From Armillaria gallica (Eukaryota > Basidiomycota > Agaricomycetes > Agaricales > Physalacriaceae), in the NCBI GenBank assembly GCA_037576215.1, contig JBANDB010000001.1:744001-808000 (forward strand): DNA of 64,000 nt, written 5' to 3'. The notes under the pieces were generated by a model. That model was not told the DNA's origin and did not search any database. It saw nothing but the letters and a program-made list of their open reading frames with translations. The position numbers and the translations under genes are program-made. Shown piece by piece: positions 1-10,090 of this stretch (its first letter is position 1; each line of letters starts with the position of its first letter).

Positions 1-449
1 GCAACAGTGTTGTGGCGGCTGCGCAAGGCGTAACGAGACATCCCAGTAAATTGAAAGAAAGGTATAGGTGTCGAATTCAGAGTGGCCTCGGGTGATCAAG
101 CCGTAGGTTTTCCAGAGATCGACGAAGAGAAAGAGAAAGATTTATAGAGAAAAGCGCAGATGTAGTTGAGAGATAGAGAGAGAAATAAGCAGAGAAACAG
201 CCAATGGAGCTGTCAAAAATATGAGAGGGTGGCGAAAGTCACGTACTCTCACGAAGGAGCGTAACGCAAGTGACAGGTGTAAAGACTGGTTATTTGCGAA
301 AACCCGAGCTACTACAGCGGTACGTAGCTCTTATATACTACTAAGGAATATCCAATAAGTACGATAGAACGAGTCGAGAACGTGGAGCGAGCGAGTGACA
401 ACGGGGTGATAAATGAAGGAAGGACCGGGCCTGAGGCCGGCTCGTTACA
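1..449 (-). mobile_element. Partial LTR of an LTR retrotransposon
   Basis: On the minus strand the block starts with TGTAACGAGCCGG at 449, has a GC-rich palindromic stretch (about 423-440) and a TATATAA-like box near 335, then a pyrimidine-rich stretch with CTCTCT runs (about 120-185). A TG...CA border plus an internal promoter is what an LTR looks like. Units 2 and 3 have no such sequence here: the common sequence 'ctatgag.ttcgtcg' resumes just after 455, so this is an insertion at the 5' side of the HNH-like gene. The other end lies outside the window, so solo LTR versus full element is open. Bases 450-454 (cacac) would be one half of a target-site duplication. Confidence 0.6.
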
Positions 450-1840
450 CACACCCTAGACTATGAGCTTCGTCGTCTGCGGGAGAAGAAATGGTCACAC
501 ACCCATCCCTCTTCTTTCCGACATCAAAGTCCTGCATATCCGCGTCTTTATCGCAGGGCAGTAAGATTCATCGGGCTGCGGTATCGAGCGCAGTGGTGTG
601 CGGCGTTGAGTTGGTCAGGTTACTCGAGGCCTTCGATGGTGATGCCCGTGCTGGCTTTTCTGAGGCGAGGTATCAAAAGGGCGCGCATTGAATATAATAT
701 TGACGCGCCGTACGCGTAAGGTGAGAGTATCATTGCAGTGTTCATCGCGTTGGAGAATCGAGCTCGTTGATGATGCAATGGCAGGGCTCGATTTTTGATC
801 GCGAGTCAAACAAAACCAAATTTAGCCTTCTTACCATGCCCCGTCTACGTCTGTCTCGAGTTTGAAAAGTCCGTCCCATCCGACGGCGCTGTCCTGGTTT
901 ACGCACGGACACTGGGCTACTTGATCTCCTTCCCGCACCGCGCTCGCCAAGGCCATAACGGGACCATGCGAGGCTGTCCCAACTCGAGCAGACTTTCATT
1001 TACTATCCCATCTGTCCTTGTCGCGCGATGAACCCAAAACGGATTTCAGCTAGGTATCGAAAATCCATGAAAGGGCCAAGGATCTCGTGAGTGGCCGCGC
1101 ATGCTACTCTCGTTCGATTGAGAACTCACCTTCCTCAGGCTCTTGGGTTCCGGTGTGTAGTGTCCGGCAACTACGACCAGACCATACTCTCCGAGGCTTC
1201 GGCTTCCACCGACGAGATTGAGGAAGCAGACGTGAAGGAAACCAAGAAGGATAAGCCTATCATCGACGGTGTAGAGAATAGCCGACTGCGCACCTCCTTG
1301 TTGCTGGAGTCTTCATTGAGATACGTGGACTCTGGCGCAATGTGCGCACACCAGTGTTGGCGGTTTTGAAGTCTTTCGGCTATACCATCGAGCAACTCAA
1401 CGGCACCAACGTACATTCTCTTTCCAATACCATAACAATGCAATCCGATGTCCAAGAATGGTTTACCCGCCTAGATGGTACGCAACCACGCCCACACCAC
1501 GCTATCCCACGCAATCTCACCCTTATACAGGACCACTGCGCAATCCGAGCCATCTCTCCCTACCCCCAGAAAAAGATTCACCACCCCAAACAACGGGAAC
1601 CTCCCTGTTACATCCGAGACCTACACGCTACTTGTGCAAAGGCCGCTCAGTCTTCTGGAGCGGCCGAGTACATCGATAAGCAAGACCGCGTCGTGGAAAA
1701 CTTGGGTGTCCTAGCAGAAGATGGAAGTTTAGTGGAGGTGTTGAGGGGCGCCCTGTTGAAGAGTATGGACCAACCTATACGACAAGTATACGCGCTTCGC
1801 GTTCTAGCTCAGCGAAGGTAGACGAGGCCTTCTCTCGGCG
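450..1840 (+). pseudogene. HNH-nuclease-like gene, unit 1 copy, broken
   Basis: The last part reads as a long open frame (1,342-1,821) with the motif KSFGYTIEQLNGTNVHSLSN, then ITMQSDV.EWF.RL, and near the end ATCAKAAQSSGAAEYIDK and GVLAEDGS. This order matches a large agaricomycete family annotated as HNH nuclease domain proteins. The cysteine-containing start of the domain, RCVVSGNYD, lies at about 1,153-1,180, after a likely intron (about 1,088-1,138). The segment that should carry the C-A-H-I part of the HNH motif (1,232-1,351) is inverted, so it reads on the minus strand. Upstream, 491-1,087 is homologous to units 2 and 3 but has stops and frameshifts. The promoter present in units 2 and 3 is missing because an LTR sits at 1-449. 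Family assignment is from memory of the motif pattern; non-functionality is well supported. Confidence 0.6.
1232..1351 (-). other. About 120-bp inversion inside the HNH-like gene
   Basis: The reverse complement of this block encodes CAHIAPESTYLNEDSSN and matches the forward sequence at about 22,079-22,198 (unit 2) and 39,530-39,645 (unit 3). The flanks, GCAGAC to the left and CAGTGTTGG to the right, are collinear with the other units, so only this block is flipped. Short GTG/CAC matches sit at the two joints. The flip puts the HNH core motif on the wrong strand and destroys this copy. Confidence 0.8.
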
Positions 1841-2460
1841 TAAGCTCTTCCCTATCCCCATCTCCCAGGCAGCGTCGACCACACCGGTCCCCCATAACCC
1901 TCCAACTCGCCTTCTCGAGTGCAATAACCGACACTTCCTGCCATTCTTCTTCCCGGACGACGCAACAGTAGTGTATTTCTCGAAAACGAGGCTAGGCGGA
2001 GAAGCTGTGGAAAGGGAAGGACTTTTGTCATGGGGAGTGAACCGTACTCAGCGGTTTTGCGTCGTTCGTGAGGAGAATGTTTGGGAGGAGAATGGGACGA
2101 TATCGCCAGGGAGACGGGGAAGGCCTTCAAGGTACCTGGAGAGTGCGCCACGGTCCAGTACTCTCTGAGAGAGATTTTGTACTGCCAGACTTGCGCCATT
2201 CTCTCGTCCAGCTCCGCTCGTCGCACACCAGCAAGTTTGATATCTCCCTTAACGAAGCAGACTGATAAAACCTGTTCGGATTTGGCGCCAACTTTTGCGG
2301 ATCCAAGCACCGTCCTCTCTCCGACGTCACACCGATCCTTAATGGTATCTCCGCGACAAACTGTGCTTTGCCGTTCGGGTCTGGCGCAAAAGATCGCTGC
2401 CCACTCTCGTCCCTAGACGTTCCTTTTCACATCACCGAGAGCAGGGACACCAACGCTAGA
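1841..2460 (+). repeat. Unrecognised segment between HNH-like and F-box sequence
   Basis: Homologous to about 22,600-23,180 and 40,030-40,460. The plus strand has broken frames with shared peptides such as FFPDDATVVYFSKTRLGG, GSEPxxA and LRHSLVQLR, so it may be another decayed gene, but I do not recognise the product. No clean splice structure could be put together. Confidence 0.4.
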
Positions 2461-2469
2461 GGGGCTATT

Positions 2470-2499
2470 CCACCAAGTAGCTTCTTCGCCTCATGGTGG
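2470..2499. repeat. CCACCA/TGGTGG-bounded 30-bp repeat, copy 1
   Basis: A 6-bp inverted repeat (CCACCA and TGGTGG) bounds an 18-base loop, aagtagcttcttcgcctca. The 5'-truncated F-box relic is joined to foreign sequence shortly after it. Related copies lie at 23,191, 52,574 and 58,545, with degraded ones near 37,189 and 43,395. Confidence 0.55.
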
Positions 2500-2528
2500 A
2501 GAAGGGTAGCGTTATTGCTATTCTCCCA

Positions 2529-3100
2529 AGGGATAACCCATTTCTCTGGGTCTATCACTTGTCCAGAAGATCAACTACCGAACCTCAGAAGGTGTCGCCT
2601 TTGGATGGGAAAGGAGGTGCCAGCTCACTCACGTCTGTGCCGGTGGCGCGAATATCCTCAACTTCCTATCTGCACCTCTCCTCAGCAGTTTCCCTGTCCA
2701 TTCATCTTCCGCACAAGAATCTTTCGCCCGTTTCCGAGATGCCATCTCGAGAGTTTGAGCGAGGCAAGGCAATATTCGCATTCATTACACTTGGCATTGG
2801 AGGCATGTTCTACCATCTCCCGCCTCAAACTGGAGATTCCTCCCCGAACGATTGTCATTGTCGAGGCCCTCACTTCTCCCTCTGTCCTACCATCTCACCC
2901 TGTGTATATCGCAGCACGACTGGACTACTATACTCCACGTGGTGCACTCCCGTCCTGATGCAGGACTGCTGAAATTGGTTGAAGACAGTTTGCTGATAAA
3001 GCATATGAGGATTGTTGGGCAGATGATGTCCTTTGAGATGCGGTTCGCGAAGTGGGATCCACCACGTTGGGACCATCAGTACCTAATAGCCACGTTTTGA
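2529..3100 (+). pseudogene. F-box gene relic 1 (3' part only)
   Basis: Homologous to 25,131-25,839 of the intact F-box gene, starting at the codons for GITHFSGSITCPED and ending at the common stop. The first two-thirds of the gene, including the F-box, is absent and replaced by the sequence carrying the CCACCA/TGGTGG repeat. Internal deletions and frameshifts shift the reading frame several times. It is a dead, 5'-truncated duplicate. Confidence 0.75.
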
Positions 3101-3643
3101 GGTCAGGACAGCGTCTTCTCTCACCTGTGAGTTACTGGCTTCTGTTGTCGTGTGCCCTTCCGGCTGACCGTTTACTTTCACAGCGACTGTGAACGACTAA
3201 GCTGTGGACGTTCGCTTTCGTCAGGTCCGTCACCTATAGAATGATTTTGGAGGACCTGCCCTCCTTCGTATCGTTATTGGCTAATGCATAACAATATCCA
3301 TGTCACGTTGGGTCTACCCAGCGAGGCGAGATTTCTTTCACCTTGCCCTTGCTAGATGACTATCGACTTGTTAAGGCTCGGCATCGTAGTCCGGGCTTCA
3401 GGCGTTGACATTGATTGTAGTGCAGTCAATATGAATGTCTACTAGGAAGCAAAGTAGGTAGAATTGAAAGGCTGGAGAATTTGGCCAGGTGCTAAGGCTA
3501 AGGCGCTGGTACTGAGTAGTCGCCCTGATGCTCCATATTAGTATAAGCATATTATATGAGAGCTTCGAAGTTGGAACTTTGAAGTTTGAACGAAGAATCA
3601 CAAGTCAACTAATGAAAAATGAATCCCAAGAGGATATACTGAG
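3101..3643 (+). repeat. 3' flank of the F-box gene, duplicated
   Basis: No gene is seen. The block repeats the sequence that follows the intact F-box gene (25,840-26,415), including CACCTGTGAGTTACTGG...TTTACTTTCACAG, which has donor and acceptor sites and may be a 3'-UTR intron in the living gene. Confidence 0.5.
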
Positions 3644-3718
3644 TGGACCCTCTCGGATTCGAACCGAGATCGATGATTTCGCTAAATGCATAATAGTACG
3701 TTTATGCCAAAGCGCCCA
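3644..3718 (-). pseudogene. tRNA-like relic, class 1, copy 1
   Basis: Minus-strand reading ends in a perfect T-arm, CTCGGTTCGAATCCGAG, followed by AGGGTCCA as the 3' acceptor strand. A box-A-like TGGCATAA lies near the 5' end. The D and anticodon arms do not fold into a proper cloverleaf, so this is a relic or SINE head rather than a working tRNA. Confidence 0.55.
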
Positions 3719-4216
3719 TCAAATTAGTCTCGCTGTCATGACTATTACCCAATTTAAATAATGATTCGAAACATCGATGTACCGTACGCGCCATTACAAG
3801 ACCGAAGCCCAAGCGAGGTAATGGGCAGTGTCATCAACGAGGTCCTTTGCAGCGGCTTTGGTAGCAATTAATGACCTAGTGCTATATTGTCCATGAGATT
3901 CGTCGCCCTCTGTAGAATGAAAGGTAACACACCTTGTTCACCTCACGTCTAAACGACCGTCGACCATTCCGCGTTGAAAGACAAGCGCACCACCAGATTC
4001 CATGGTAATGCTAAGAAAATCAAGCATGATACACTGACATGGTGGCCGCCGAGAAAGAAATCAATTTATCCCACGCGCATTTGATTCAATGCGCTTTTAT
4101 AACTACTCGCATTCGTTCCAAGTTAGCTTCAAATTCGATATGCATAACGCCTATATCTGCGTGAGGACATCGAAACGATGTATTCAAAAAGAAAGTCACA
4201 ACGTTGCCAAGGGTTG
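3719..4216. repeat. Non-coding repeat segment
   Basis: Homologous to 26,491-26,993 and in part to 37,255-37,700. No gene-like frame or splice structure is seen. Confidence 0.45.
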
Positions 4217-4268
4217 CCCCTCGGAATTGAACCGAGACCATCCACTAAGCGCGGATTGTGCCAACGAG
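4217..4268 (-). pseudogene. tRNA-like relic, class 2, copy 1
   Basis: Minus strand carries CTCGGTTCAATTCCGAGGGG, a T-arm-like hairpin with a box-B-like core, preceded by GTTGGCACAATCCG, which resembles a D-arm/box A. No acceptor stem can be paired. Further copies lie at 5,783-5,831, 26,994-27,046 and 37,705-37,758. Confidence 0.45.
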
Positions 4269-4847
4269 TCCTTAAAGCATGTTCACGAGCAACGCGATAG
4301 ATTCCCTTCTCCGCTTGTTGTCAGCGCCCGTGGTCTATAGTCGCGTAGGGAGTGAGAAAAGGGATCTCAGGCCTAGGTAGATAGTCTGGTGACGACATGG
4401 CATCCCCTCCTGCCTCGATGGAGTCACTTGACGTTCTCCAACAGATAGCAGACGAGCGACGAAACCAGGTTCCGATGACGGCAGAGTCGCCGATTCGTTG
4501 GCAGTTTCTGTTTGCACGCTGAATCAAGAGACATGGATGGCAGGCGACATAATGGAAAAGTACGCGCCTATTGTGAGGTGGGAGTATTATATATGGTCAG
4601 AATACCATAGTTGTACTACGCAGTTCCTGACGACGTCTGGTTCTCCAACACCCTCTTCGAATCGTAGCTGGTGGCAGTGGATAGTCGCCGGGCTCCATTA
4701 GCGCCACGTGTGTTGAAGTGGCTGGCAACTATTGGAGGATGAAATAGCAGCACAGGCAGGCAAAGATGAACTTTGAAGGAAGTGCTTGGATTAACACATA
4801 GAAAATATGTTGTACGCAATTGGCAAAGGATGTGGATAGGTTATCCA
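4269..4847. repeat. R segment upstream of an HNH promoter
   Basis: Contains GACGAGCGACGAAACCAGGTTCCGA and a downstream part that recurs near 5,870-6,420, 16,150-16,640, 19,930-20,330, 27,110-27,690 and 37,810-38,290, each time leading into the hairpin-TATA promoter block. No gene is seen. Confidence 0.45.
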
Positions 4848-4898
4848 CCCCGCCAAACGGGGCGAAACAGTCCAATGTGTCACTTGATGGGTATAAAC
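4848..4898 (+). promoter_or_regulatory. Hairpin plus TATA box ahead of an HNH-like 5' relic
   Basis: CCCCGCCAAACGGGG (4,848-4,862) forms a 5-bp stem and is followed 30 bp later by TATAAAC (4,892-4,898). The same pair recurs at the head of all HNH-like copies in the window, so it is probably their core promoter. Confidence 0.5.
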
Positions 4899-5600
4899 AA
4901 ATTATTATCCCTCGAGCAAGCCCGAGCAGCTGAAGGAATCAAAATCTTCGATTACCGCACCGGAGAAGAAAAGTTGGTGGGATGAGGACATTTTGCCGAG
5001 ACTATGTCACCGGTAGAGTCGTCTTGGATGAGAGACGTCATCGCGCTTCAGACTAGCGGTCGCAGCTTTGGCGAGAGAGACGTGGTCAGGTTGGTGTATC
5101 TGTTGCATATTGTGATCAGTTCAAGACGAGCCGGCTACAGACTGGGTAGTACGTACCTCGTAGACGCTCCGCCAGCACAGGATGATATTTCCCCGACACA
5201 ACATTCGACCTGAATATTGACACAGAGCCGGACGTAGCACTTTGTGACGCCTTGTATGGGTACCCACATTGTTGACAAGGGCGGTGCATAGTTAATTTAA
5301 TTTAATTATGGAAACGGAAGCATAGCAAGGGCTGTGGGAAAGAAGGAGTCAGAGTCCATTACATTCCATACCGAATAGAGCATACCGCGGTCGCCTTGCT
5401 TGCACCGGGACTCATCTTCCCCCGGAGTAGCTTCTCAGAGATCGAAGCGTTCGCTGGGCCAAGTGATCACCACTGTAGTTCCCTCGAACAATCGGAGTGT
5501 TTGGATGTCCTGATTGTAATCAAAAAGCAGGTTGCCGTTGATGCATCGATGGGCTTCAGCGGACCGACGTACCGGAGCGAGAATGGCTAGTAATGGGAGC
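4899..5600 (+). pseudogene. HNH-like gene, 5' relic only
   Basis: Follows the hairpin-TATA block and matches the first part of the HNH-like units, such as the stretch encoding DEP..YxxxDAPPAQ in unit 2 and 3 relatives, but there is no HNH core downstream. Frames are broken. Confidence 0.4.
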
Positions 5601-6437
5601 AGAAAAAGACAAGTTCTGACAAAATCAAATTATCCCAGGTGCATTGATTCCATGCCAGTGAAGTTTCGATCCTTAGCTTCGCAAGGCTTTTACAACTATT
5701 AGCTTTAAATTCGATGCCGTATAACTGCGTGAACATCCAGAGGATGTCTCCAAAAATGGATCCACAATGCTGCCAATTGTTTCCCCTCGGAATCGAATCG
5801 AGACCGCCCACTAAACGCGCATTGTGCCACGAACAACGCTTCTCCGCTTGTTGAAAGTACTGTGGTCTATAGTCGCGTAGGGAATGAGAGACAGGATCTC
5901 AAGTAAATCCGGTAACGGCATGGCATCCCCTCCTGCCTAGGTGAAGAAGCGTCACGTTCTTCAAGAGACAGCAGACGAGCGACGAAACCAGGTTCCGATG
6001 ACTGCAGCCTGAGTCGCCGATTCATTGACAGTTTCTGTTTGCACGTTGATTCATGAGACTTGGATAGCGGGCCGCATAAAATGGAAAAATACGGGCCTAT
6101 TGCGAGGTGGGAATATTATGTAAGGTCAGAATACCATCGTCGTACTATACAATTCCTGACGACGTCTAGTTTGACGCCCTCTTCGAGTCGTAACCGGATA
6201 GTCGCCGAGCTCCTGAGCATTGCATGGTACATTGATTCCGAGAAAGAGTGCGTGCGATGGGGTGGCTGGCAAGTATCGGAGCATGTGTCAGCAGCATATC
6301 TAGGCTAAGTACCAGGCAAAGACGAAGGCGATGAAGGAAGTGTCGCTTGGATTGACGCAGAGAAGCTGAGTTATACCCAATTGCGAAAAGGATGTGGATA
6401 GGCCGTATGAGTCAAGTAGTCATATAGTAGAGATTCG
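5601..6437. repeat. Tandem second copy of the 4,073-4,847 segment
   Basis: Starts at the TTATCCCAGGTGCATTGATT motif and contains a class 2 tRNA-like relic (5,783-5,831) and an R segment. It matches 4,073-4,847 in order and orientation, so unit 1 has this block twice in a row. No gene is seen. Confidence 0.5.
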
Positions 6438-6463
6438 CCCCGCCAAACGGGATGGGTATAAAC
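6438..6463 (+). promoter_or_regulatory. HNH-type promoter with shortened spacing
   Basis: CCCCGCCAAACGGG directly followed by ATGGGTATAAAC: the 30-bp spacer between hairpin and TATA is mostly deleted. The identical short form is found at 27,698 in unit 2, so the deletion predates the unit duplication. Confidence 0.45.
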
Positions 6464-6599
6464 AGACTAGCATCCCTTGACAGTTGACGGCACGCCCGAG
6501 CAGCTGGGGAGGGGGGGGATCAAGCGCTTCGATCAATTACCGCTCTGAAGACAGAGAGTTCAAGGTTTGGACATTTTACCGGGATAGGTCATGAGACGG

Positions 6600-7000
6600 T
6601 GGCACTAGTAGATCTGAAACGCGGTCCCTCGATTCAGTGAGCAAGCTTCGATTGCAGAGGGACCTGTAAAACGGAGTTTAAACTTATCGGGAGCCTTCGG
6701 GCTTTCCTTTTTAACAATTTAGTGTCCAAATATGGGTTTTCGGAATGATCAAATTCGATCAGGGGCAGTTACTGCGCGTCGCGTCGCGTCTTGGCTTCAT
6801 CTACCTACCTGCTATACTCTTCTCGTACTTCGTGGGCGACAGCCATGAGATTCTGGACACATTCAGGCTTCACGCGTGATGGCTATGCTCACAATGACCC
6901 TCAAGCTATGACTTCATCATTACTGGCCACCGTCAACAACTGCCTCTGAACAGCAGACCAGCGTTTTTTTCCCTTGGCGGAAGCAGCAAAAGCCATTTTC
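6600..7000. repeat. Left part of the P segment
   Basis: Homologous to about 27,860-28,260. No gene is seen on the plus strand; on the minus strand it lies downstream of the exon-like pieces at 7,001-7,505. Confidence 0.4.
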
Positions 7001-7505
7001 TCAGACGATAAGACTCAATTGTGAGAAACGCCCCCCAGAAGATCTGAATAGCTGCTCTGCTGTAACGATAAAATGGCTGGCGGCTATCATCTGCGAAGCT
7101 CCCTTTTTGCCATTATGTACGTTATCCTCTACAATCGACGCTTGATGAATCGAGCGAATTGGTTCGGGTATATCGGTCTGAATCTTGACGCCGATCATGG
7201 ATAATGGGTTCGGAACACAAGCCAACAGACCTGTGGCCGCTACAGCTTACGATAAACGCTCTCTGACACCAACATCGAGCGCTAGCTTTTCTCCCTCCAT
7301 CCTGGAGTAGCTTCGCTCTTACCGCCATTCTATATTGGCAATAATCTCGTGCTTGAGTCAGCTTAACGGCAATCCCACATAAACTGGTCAACGTCAAGTT
7401 GATTTCGCCGGAAAGAGACTGAATGGGATAGAAAACTTGATCGTGTGATTCTGGGGCTGATTGGGCACCAATGACTAATTGTTCGCTACTGGCTTGCAGC
7501 TCCAA
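7001..7505 (-). pseudogene. Conserved minus-strand exon pair, unrecognised
   Basis: Two exon-like pieces read on the minus strand: one with VKLTQARDYCQYR followed by a GTAAGA donor, the other with NGKKGASQMIAASHFIVTAE and AEQLFRSS ending in a stop. Unit 2 (28,210-28,665) keeps the same peptides with few changes, unit 3 (44,269-44,460) less well. I do not recognise the family. The similarity at peptide level suggests an old coding sequence, now probably broken. Confidence 0.35.
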
Positions 7506-8175
7506 AGTTGATCGTAACTTTGTACTGAAGCTGTATCGTCCCCGGACCCTTTAGTTGATCTTTCTATGGGACTATGATCACATGAACCAAGCGGCAATGT
7601 TCCTAAGCTCCTGAAAAAGATGAACGAGTGCAAATTTTTGACATTCCAGAAAGCACCGAGTGCTGGCCGTCGACGCTGTTACCTCTTGGAGTTGTAGGCT
7701 ATTCAAAGCTGCTTGGCCACAGATTTGGAAAGAGTTCTAGCCCTCCCCTTGATGCTCGTGTATCGCGAGTCACGATTGTGATCGACATTAATCGGTGTGG
7801 CTACAACAAGGCCATTTGATTTAAGTTTCTTTTGGGCTCGAAGGCGTGCTCTGTTGTCACTTTCCTCCTTCTTTTTGGACAAACAACAACCCTGCTTTAT
7901 TCTGACAGAGATTCTTGCATGTCTTCTTGCCGAATCTTCTTTTGGCTGTGTAAAGAGCGAGCCCTCCAAATCAGCGGCGCCCCTTCGCTGATGGCCTCAG
8001 TGCGGTCCCTGATCTTCCGCCGACAGCTTACTACCGTTGTCTACGGTCTCAACTGCGCACGAATATATATAGAATTGGCCTTGGTTCATAAAAGGGAACC
8101 GTCTCTGGTGTCTCCATCTTGTCAGTCACTTTCAACTTTGTATTTCATCCTTCTGCTCTGCCCGCATATAGTACA

Positions 8176-8729
8176 ATGTGCCGCCGTCGCCAGTGAGCAA
8201 CTATTTACCGCTGCATCTGTTCTGCTCCTCAACCCTGCGCAGTGTTAGGAATGTCTACCTCAGATGCGGTCATGCCATTAACCTTGTACGTCCTTTACAT
8301 TTCGACGTGCGCATTTACTAATCGCTGTTAACTCAGCCTGAAGAAATTGTACAGCATATGCTACGCAACATTCTTCCTCTCATTTCTCGCCATTAACACC
8401 TTTTCAAGGTTCGATGTGAGGACTCAAACTGCAAGTTTAGTCTCTTTCATTCTGAGAGTTGCACACCACCAACTTGTCTGCAGACCTGTTGGCAATAGTA
8501 TGTCTGCACTGGCTCGCCCTAAGCACTTTCTTCTCAACCCCCGTTTTCCAGCCATCGCTATCCCGAGCAATATTGTACGAGTGTTTTAGCGACCTTAGTG
8601 TTCTTTGACGCTAGCATCTGTGATAGCCCCCAACATCAATGGGTATTGTCCCACCTGTTACCAGGCGATGCGAGGCCGAGGCTACCTCCGTTAAGCGGAA
8701 ACTGTGGCATTACTTATTTGTATAATTGA
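8176..8729 (+). CDS. Small cysteine-rich protein, five exons (unit 1 copy)
   Basis: Exons 8176-8192, 8243-8285, 8337-8348, 8409-8497 and 8552-8729 join to 113 codons including the stop (112 residues). All four introns (50, 51, 60 and 54 nt) are GT..AG, and the third hides the stop codons that interrupt a plain reading. The protein starts MCRRRHVRNVYLRCGHAINL and continues with RCEDSNCKF, a PPTCLQTCWQY motif and RYPEQY. Seven cysteines (2, 14, 27, 31, 42, 47, 51) and histidines at 6, 16 and 38 suggest a metal-binding or disulphide-rich fold. I recall similar short proteins with CGH...NLP and TCWQYRQ motifs in mushroom genomes, without known function. No signal peptide is visible. The tail after YPEQY is not family-typical to my knowledge. 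A TATATATA stretch lies near 8,063. Units 2 and 3 keep the same exons and an open frame. Confidence 0.65.
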
Positions 8730-9594
8730 TTGATAGTTGATAGTTACAATGACTAATCACTGGACCCTACAACAAGCAAGCCGACTCGAAGTCTAGTAGT
8801 ACTAGTTTTTTGGACCCGCAAGACTGGTCTGGACTCTGAAAAGCAGAAAAACTGTAAATATTACACACAAGCGTTTTTATGTTATGACATTCACTGTAAC
8901 TTACATGAATCCGTCGCAATTTTACTTTTAAGCGCTGGATGATCCTCTAATATGTTCCTGATCGGCATCAATTGGAAATTGAGTCGATCAGATTTAAACG
9001 TGTCTTGGTCGTTGATGCCGTTGCTGGAATGACCCGGAGGACGCACGTTTATCCCACCAATGATTCGGACTAAACCATAACCTGCGCCTTACAGTTTTAT
9101 CAGCTGGCAGTGGGATTGGGAACCCTAATGTCCGACCAGCCATCACTGATCAGGCGTAGAGGCTCTGGAATCGTCTGTTAACTATAGTCCGGCACCCTCA
9201 GAGTCAAGCTGTCCCAGAACTTGGGATCAAGAGTAGACTATAACTGCTTGCGCACAGCTTGACAGTTCTGTGTGTTTTCCACGAGAGGACAGTGTGATTT
9301 GTATTTGGTCATATTATCTCATATGCAACTATGTATTAGGGACTTGAAGATGCGCTTGTGACAGGTTTATGACTATTTCGGCGGCCTCGGAGGCCCTTGA
9401 AGTCCCTAAAACACGGTCTATGACGAAGTCCGAGCCATCTTTCATCATCCACAAACCCCTGATTGACAAGCTGTAAGAGGACAGCATGTTGAATTTACAG
9501 TTGCGTCATTTGCCCTGAACACCACAGCCTAGGTCTCAGATATCAACATCACGAGCTGCGTCACAAAATTCCTCATACCCCATCCAGATAAGTA
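8730..9594. repeat. P segment, non-coding part
   Basis: Homologous to 30,005-30,868 and 45,881-46,779. No gene-like frame or splice structure is seen on either strand. Confidence 0.4.
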
Positions 9595-9603
9595 TCCCTG
9601 TAG

Positions 9604-9619
9604 CGGCGGTTTCACGCCG
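9604..9619 (-). repeat. 3'-terminal hairpin of the Helitron
   Basis: CGGCG and CGCCG pair around a six-base loop, nine bases from the element end. It is the expected termination hairpin of a rolling-circle transposon. Confidence 0.7.
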
Positions 9620-9620
9620 G

Positions 9621-9635
9621 TCCCCGATTCTTTCC
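9621..9635. repeat. Helitron internal inverted repeat
   Basis: TCCCCGATTCTTTCC, perfect reverse complement of 12,509-12,523 at 15 of 15 bases. It is subterminal here and terminal at the other end. Confidence 0.85.
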
Positions 9636-10090
9636 TTTTTCCTTATCCGGTGCTCGGCATGACACAGATCCAATCCATACATTTTTACATTAACAATTTC
9701 CAACGAGATACACAAGATGCAATATTCTACAATTGGCGAAAATGTCTAAAAATCGGCCCCGAAGTCTCTTCAATACATGGTCAATTGACTGCGAGAAAAA
9801 GTAAGGAAGACACCGTACAAGGTCTTGCAGTTTGGGTCAGTAGATCCAAAGTTAGGCAAAGTGTACTCTGCATTACATCGCTCGAAAAAATTGGTTTTGC
9901 CATGCAGCGATATCATCTCCATAAAAGGCAAAGGATTTGAGACAAAGTACACTTTGAAGGACCCGAGGGCGACAAGCAATCTATCCATTACAAATTCGAT
10001 GTATTGATGCATGAGAGTGGGATCAAGCTCAGATTATTGTACTCATTCACAGCATTCTCACCACAAAATATGGTTAAGTCTGGCTTTTTA

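Noticed and set aside
1171..1455. A 94-codon minus-strand frame with CAHIAPESTYLNEDSSN
   Set aside because: It is not a separate gene: it arises because the HNH core was inverted here.
1841..2460. Cytochrome P450 N-terminal region
   Set aside because: A few peptides (EEWARETGKAFKVPG-like) are suggestive, but there is no haem-binding or helix I motif downstream, and the frames are broken.
3644..3718. Calling the tRNA-like sequences working tRNA genes
   Set aside because: No copy shows a proper anticodon stem and loop; only the T-arm and sometimes the acceptor are sound.
8347..8589. An 80-codon plus-strand frame starting MYSICYATFFLSFLAIN, resembling a signal peptide
   Set aside because: It reads through two introns of the five-exon cysteine-rich gene in the wrong frame; the hydrophobic part is the third intron.
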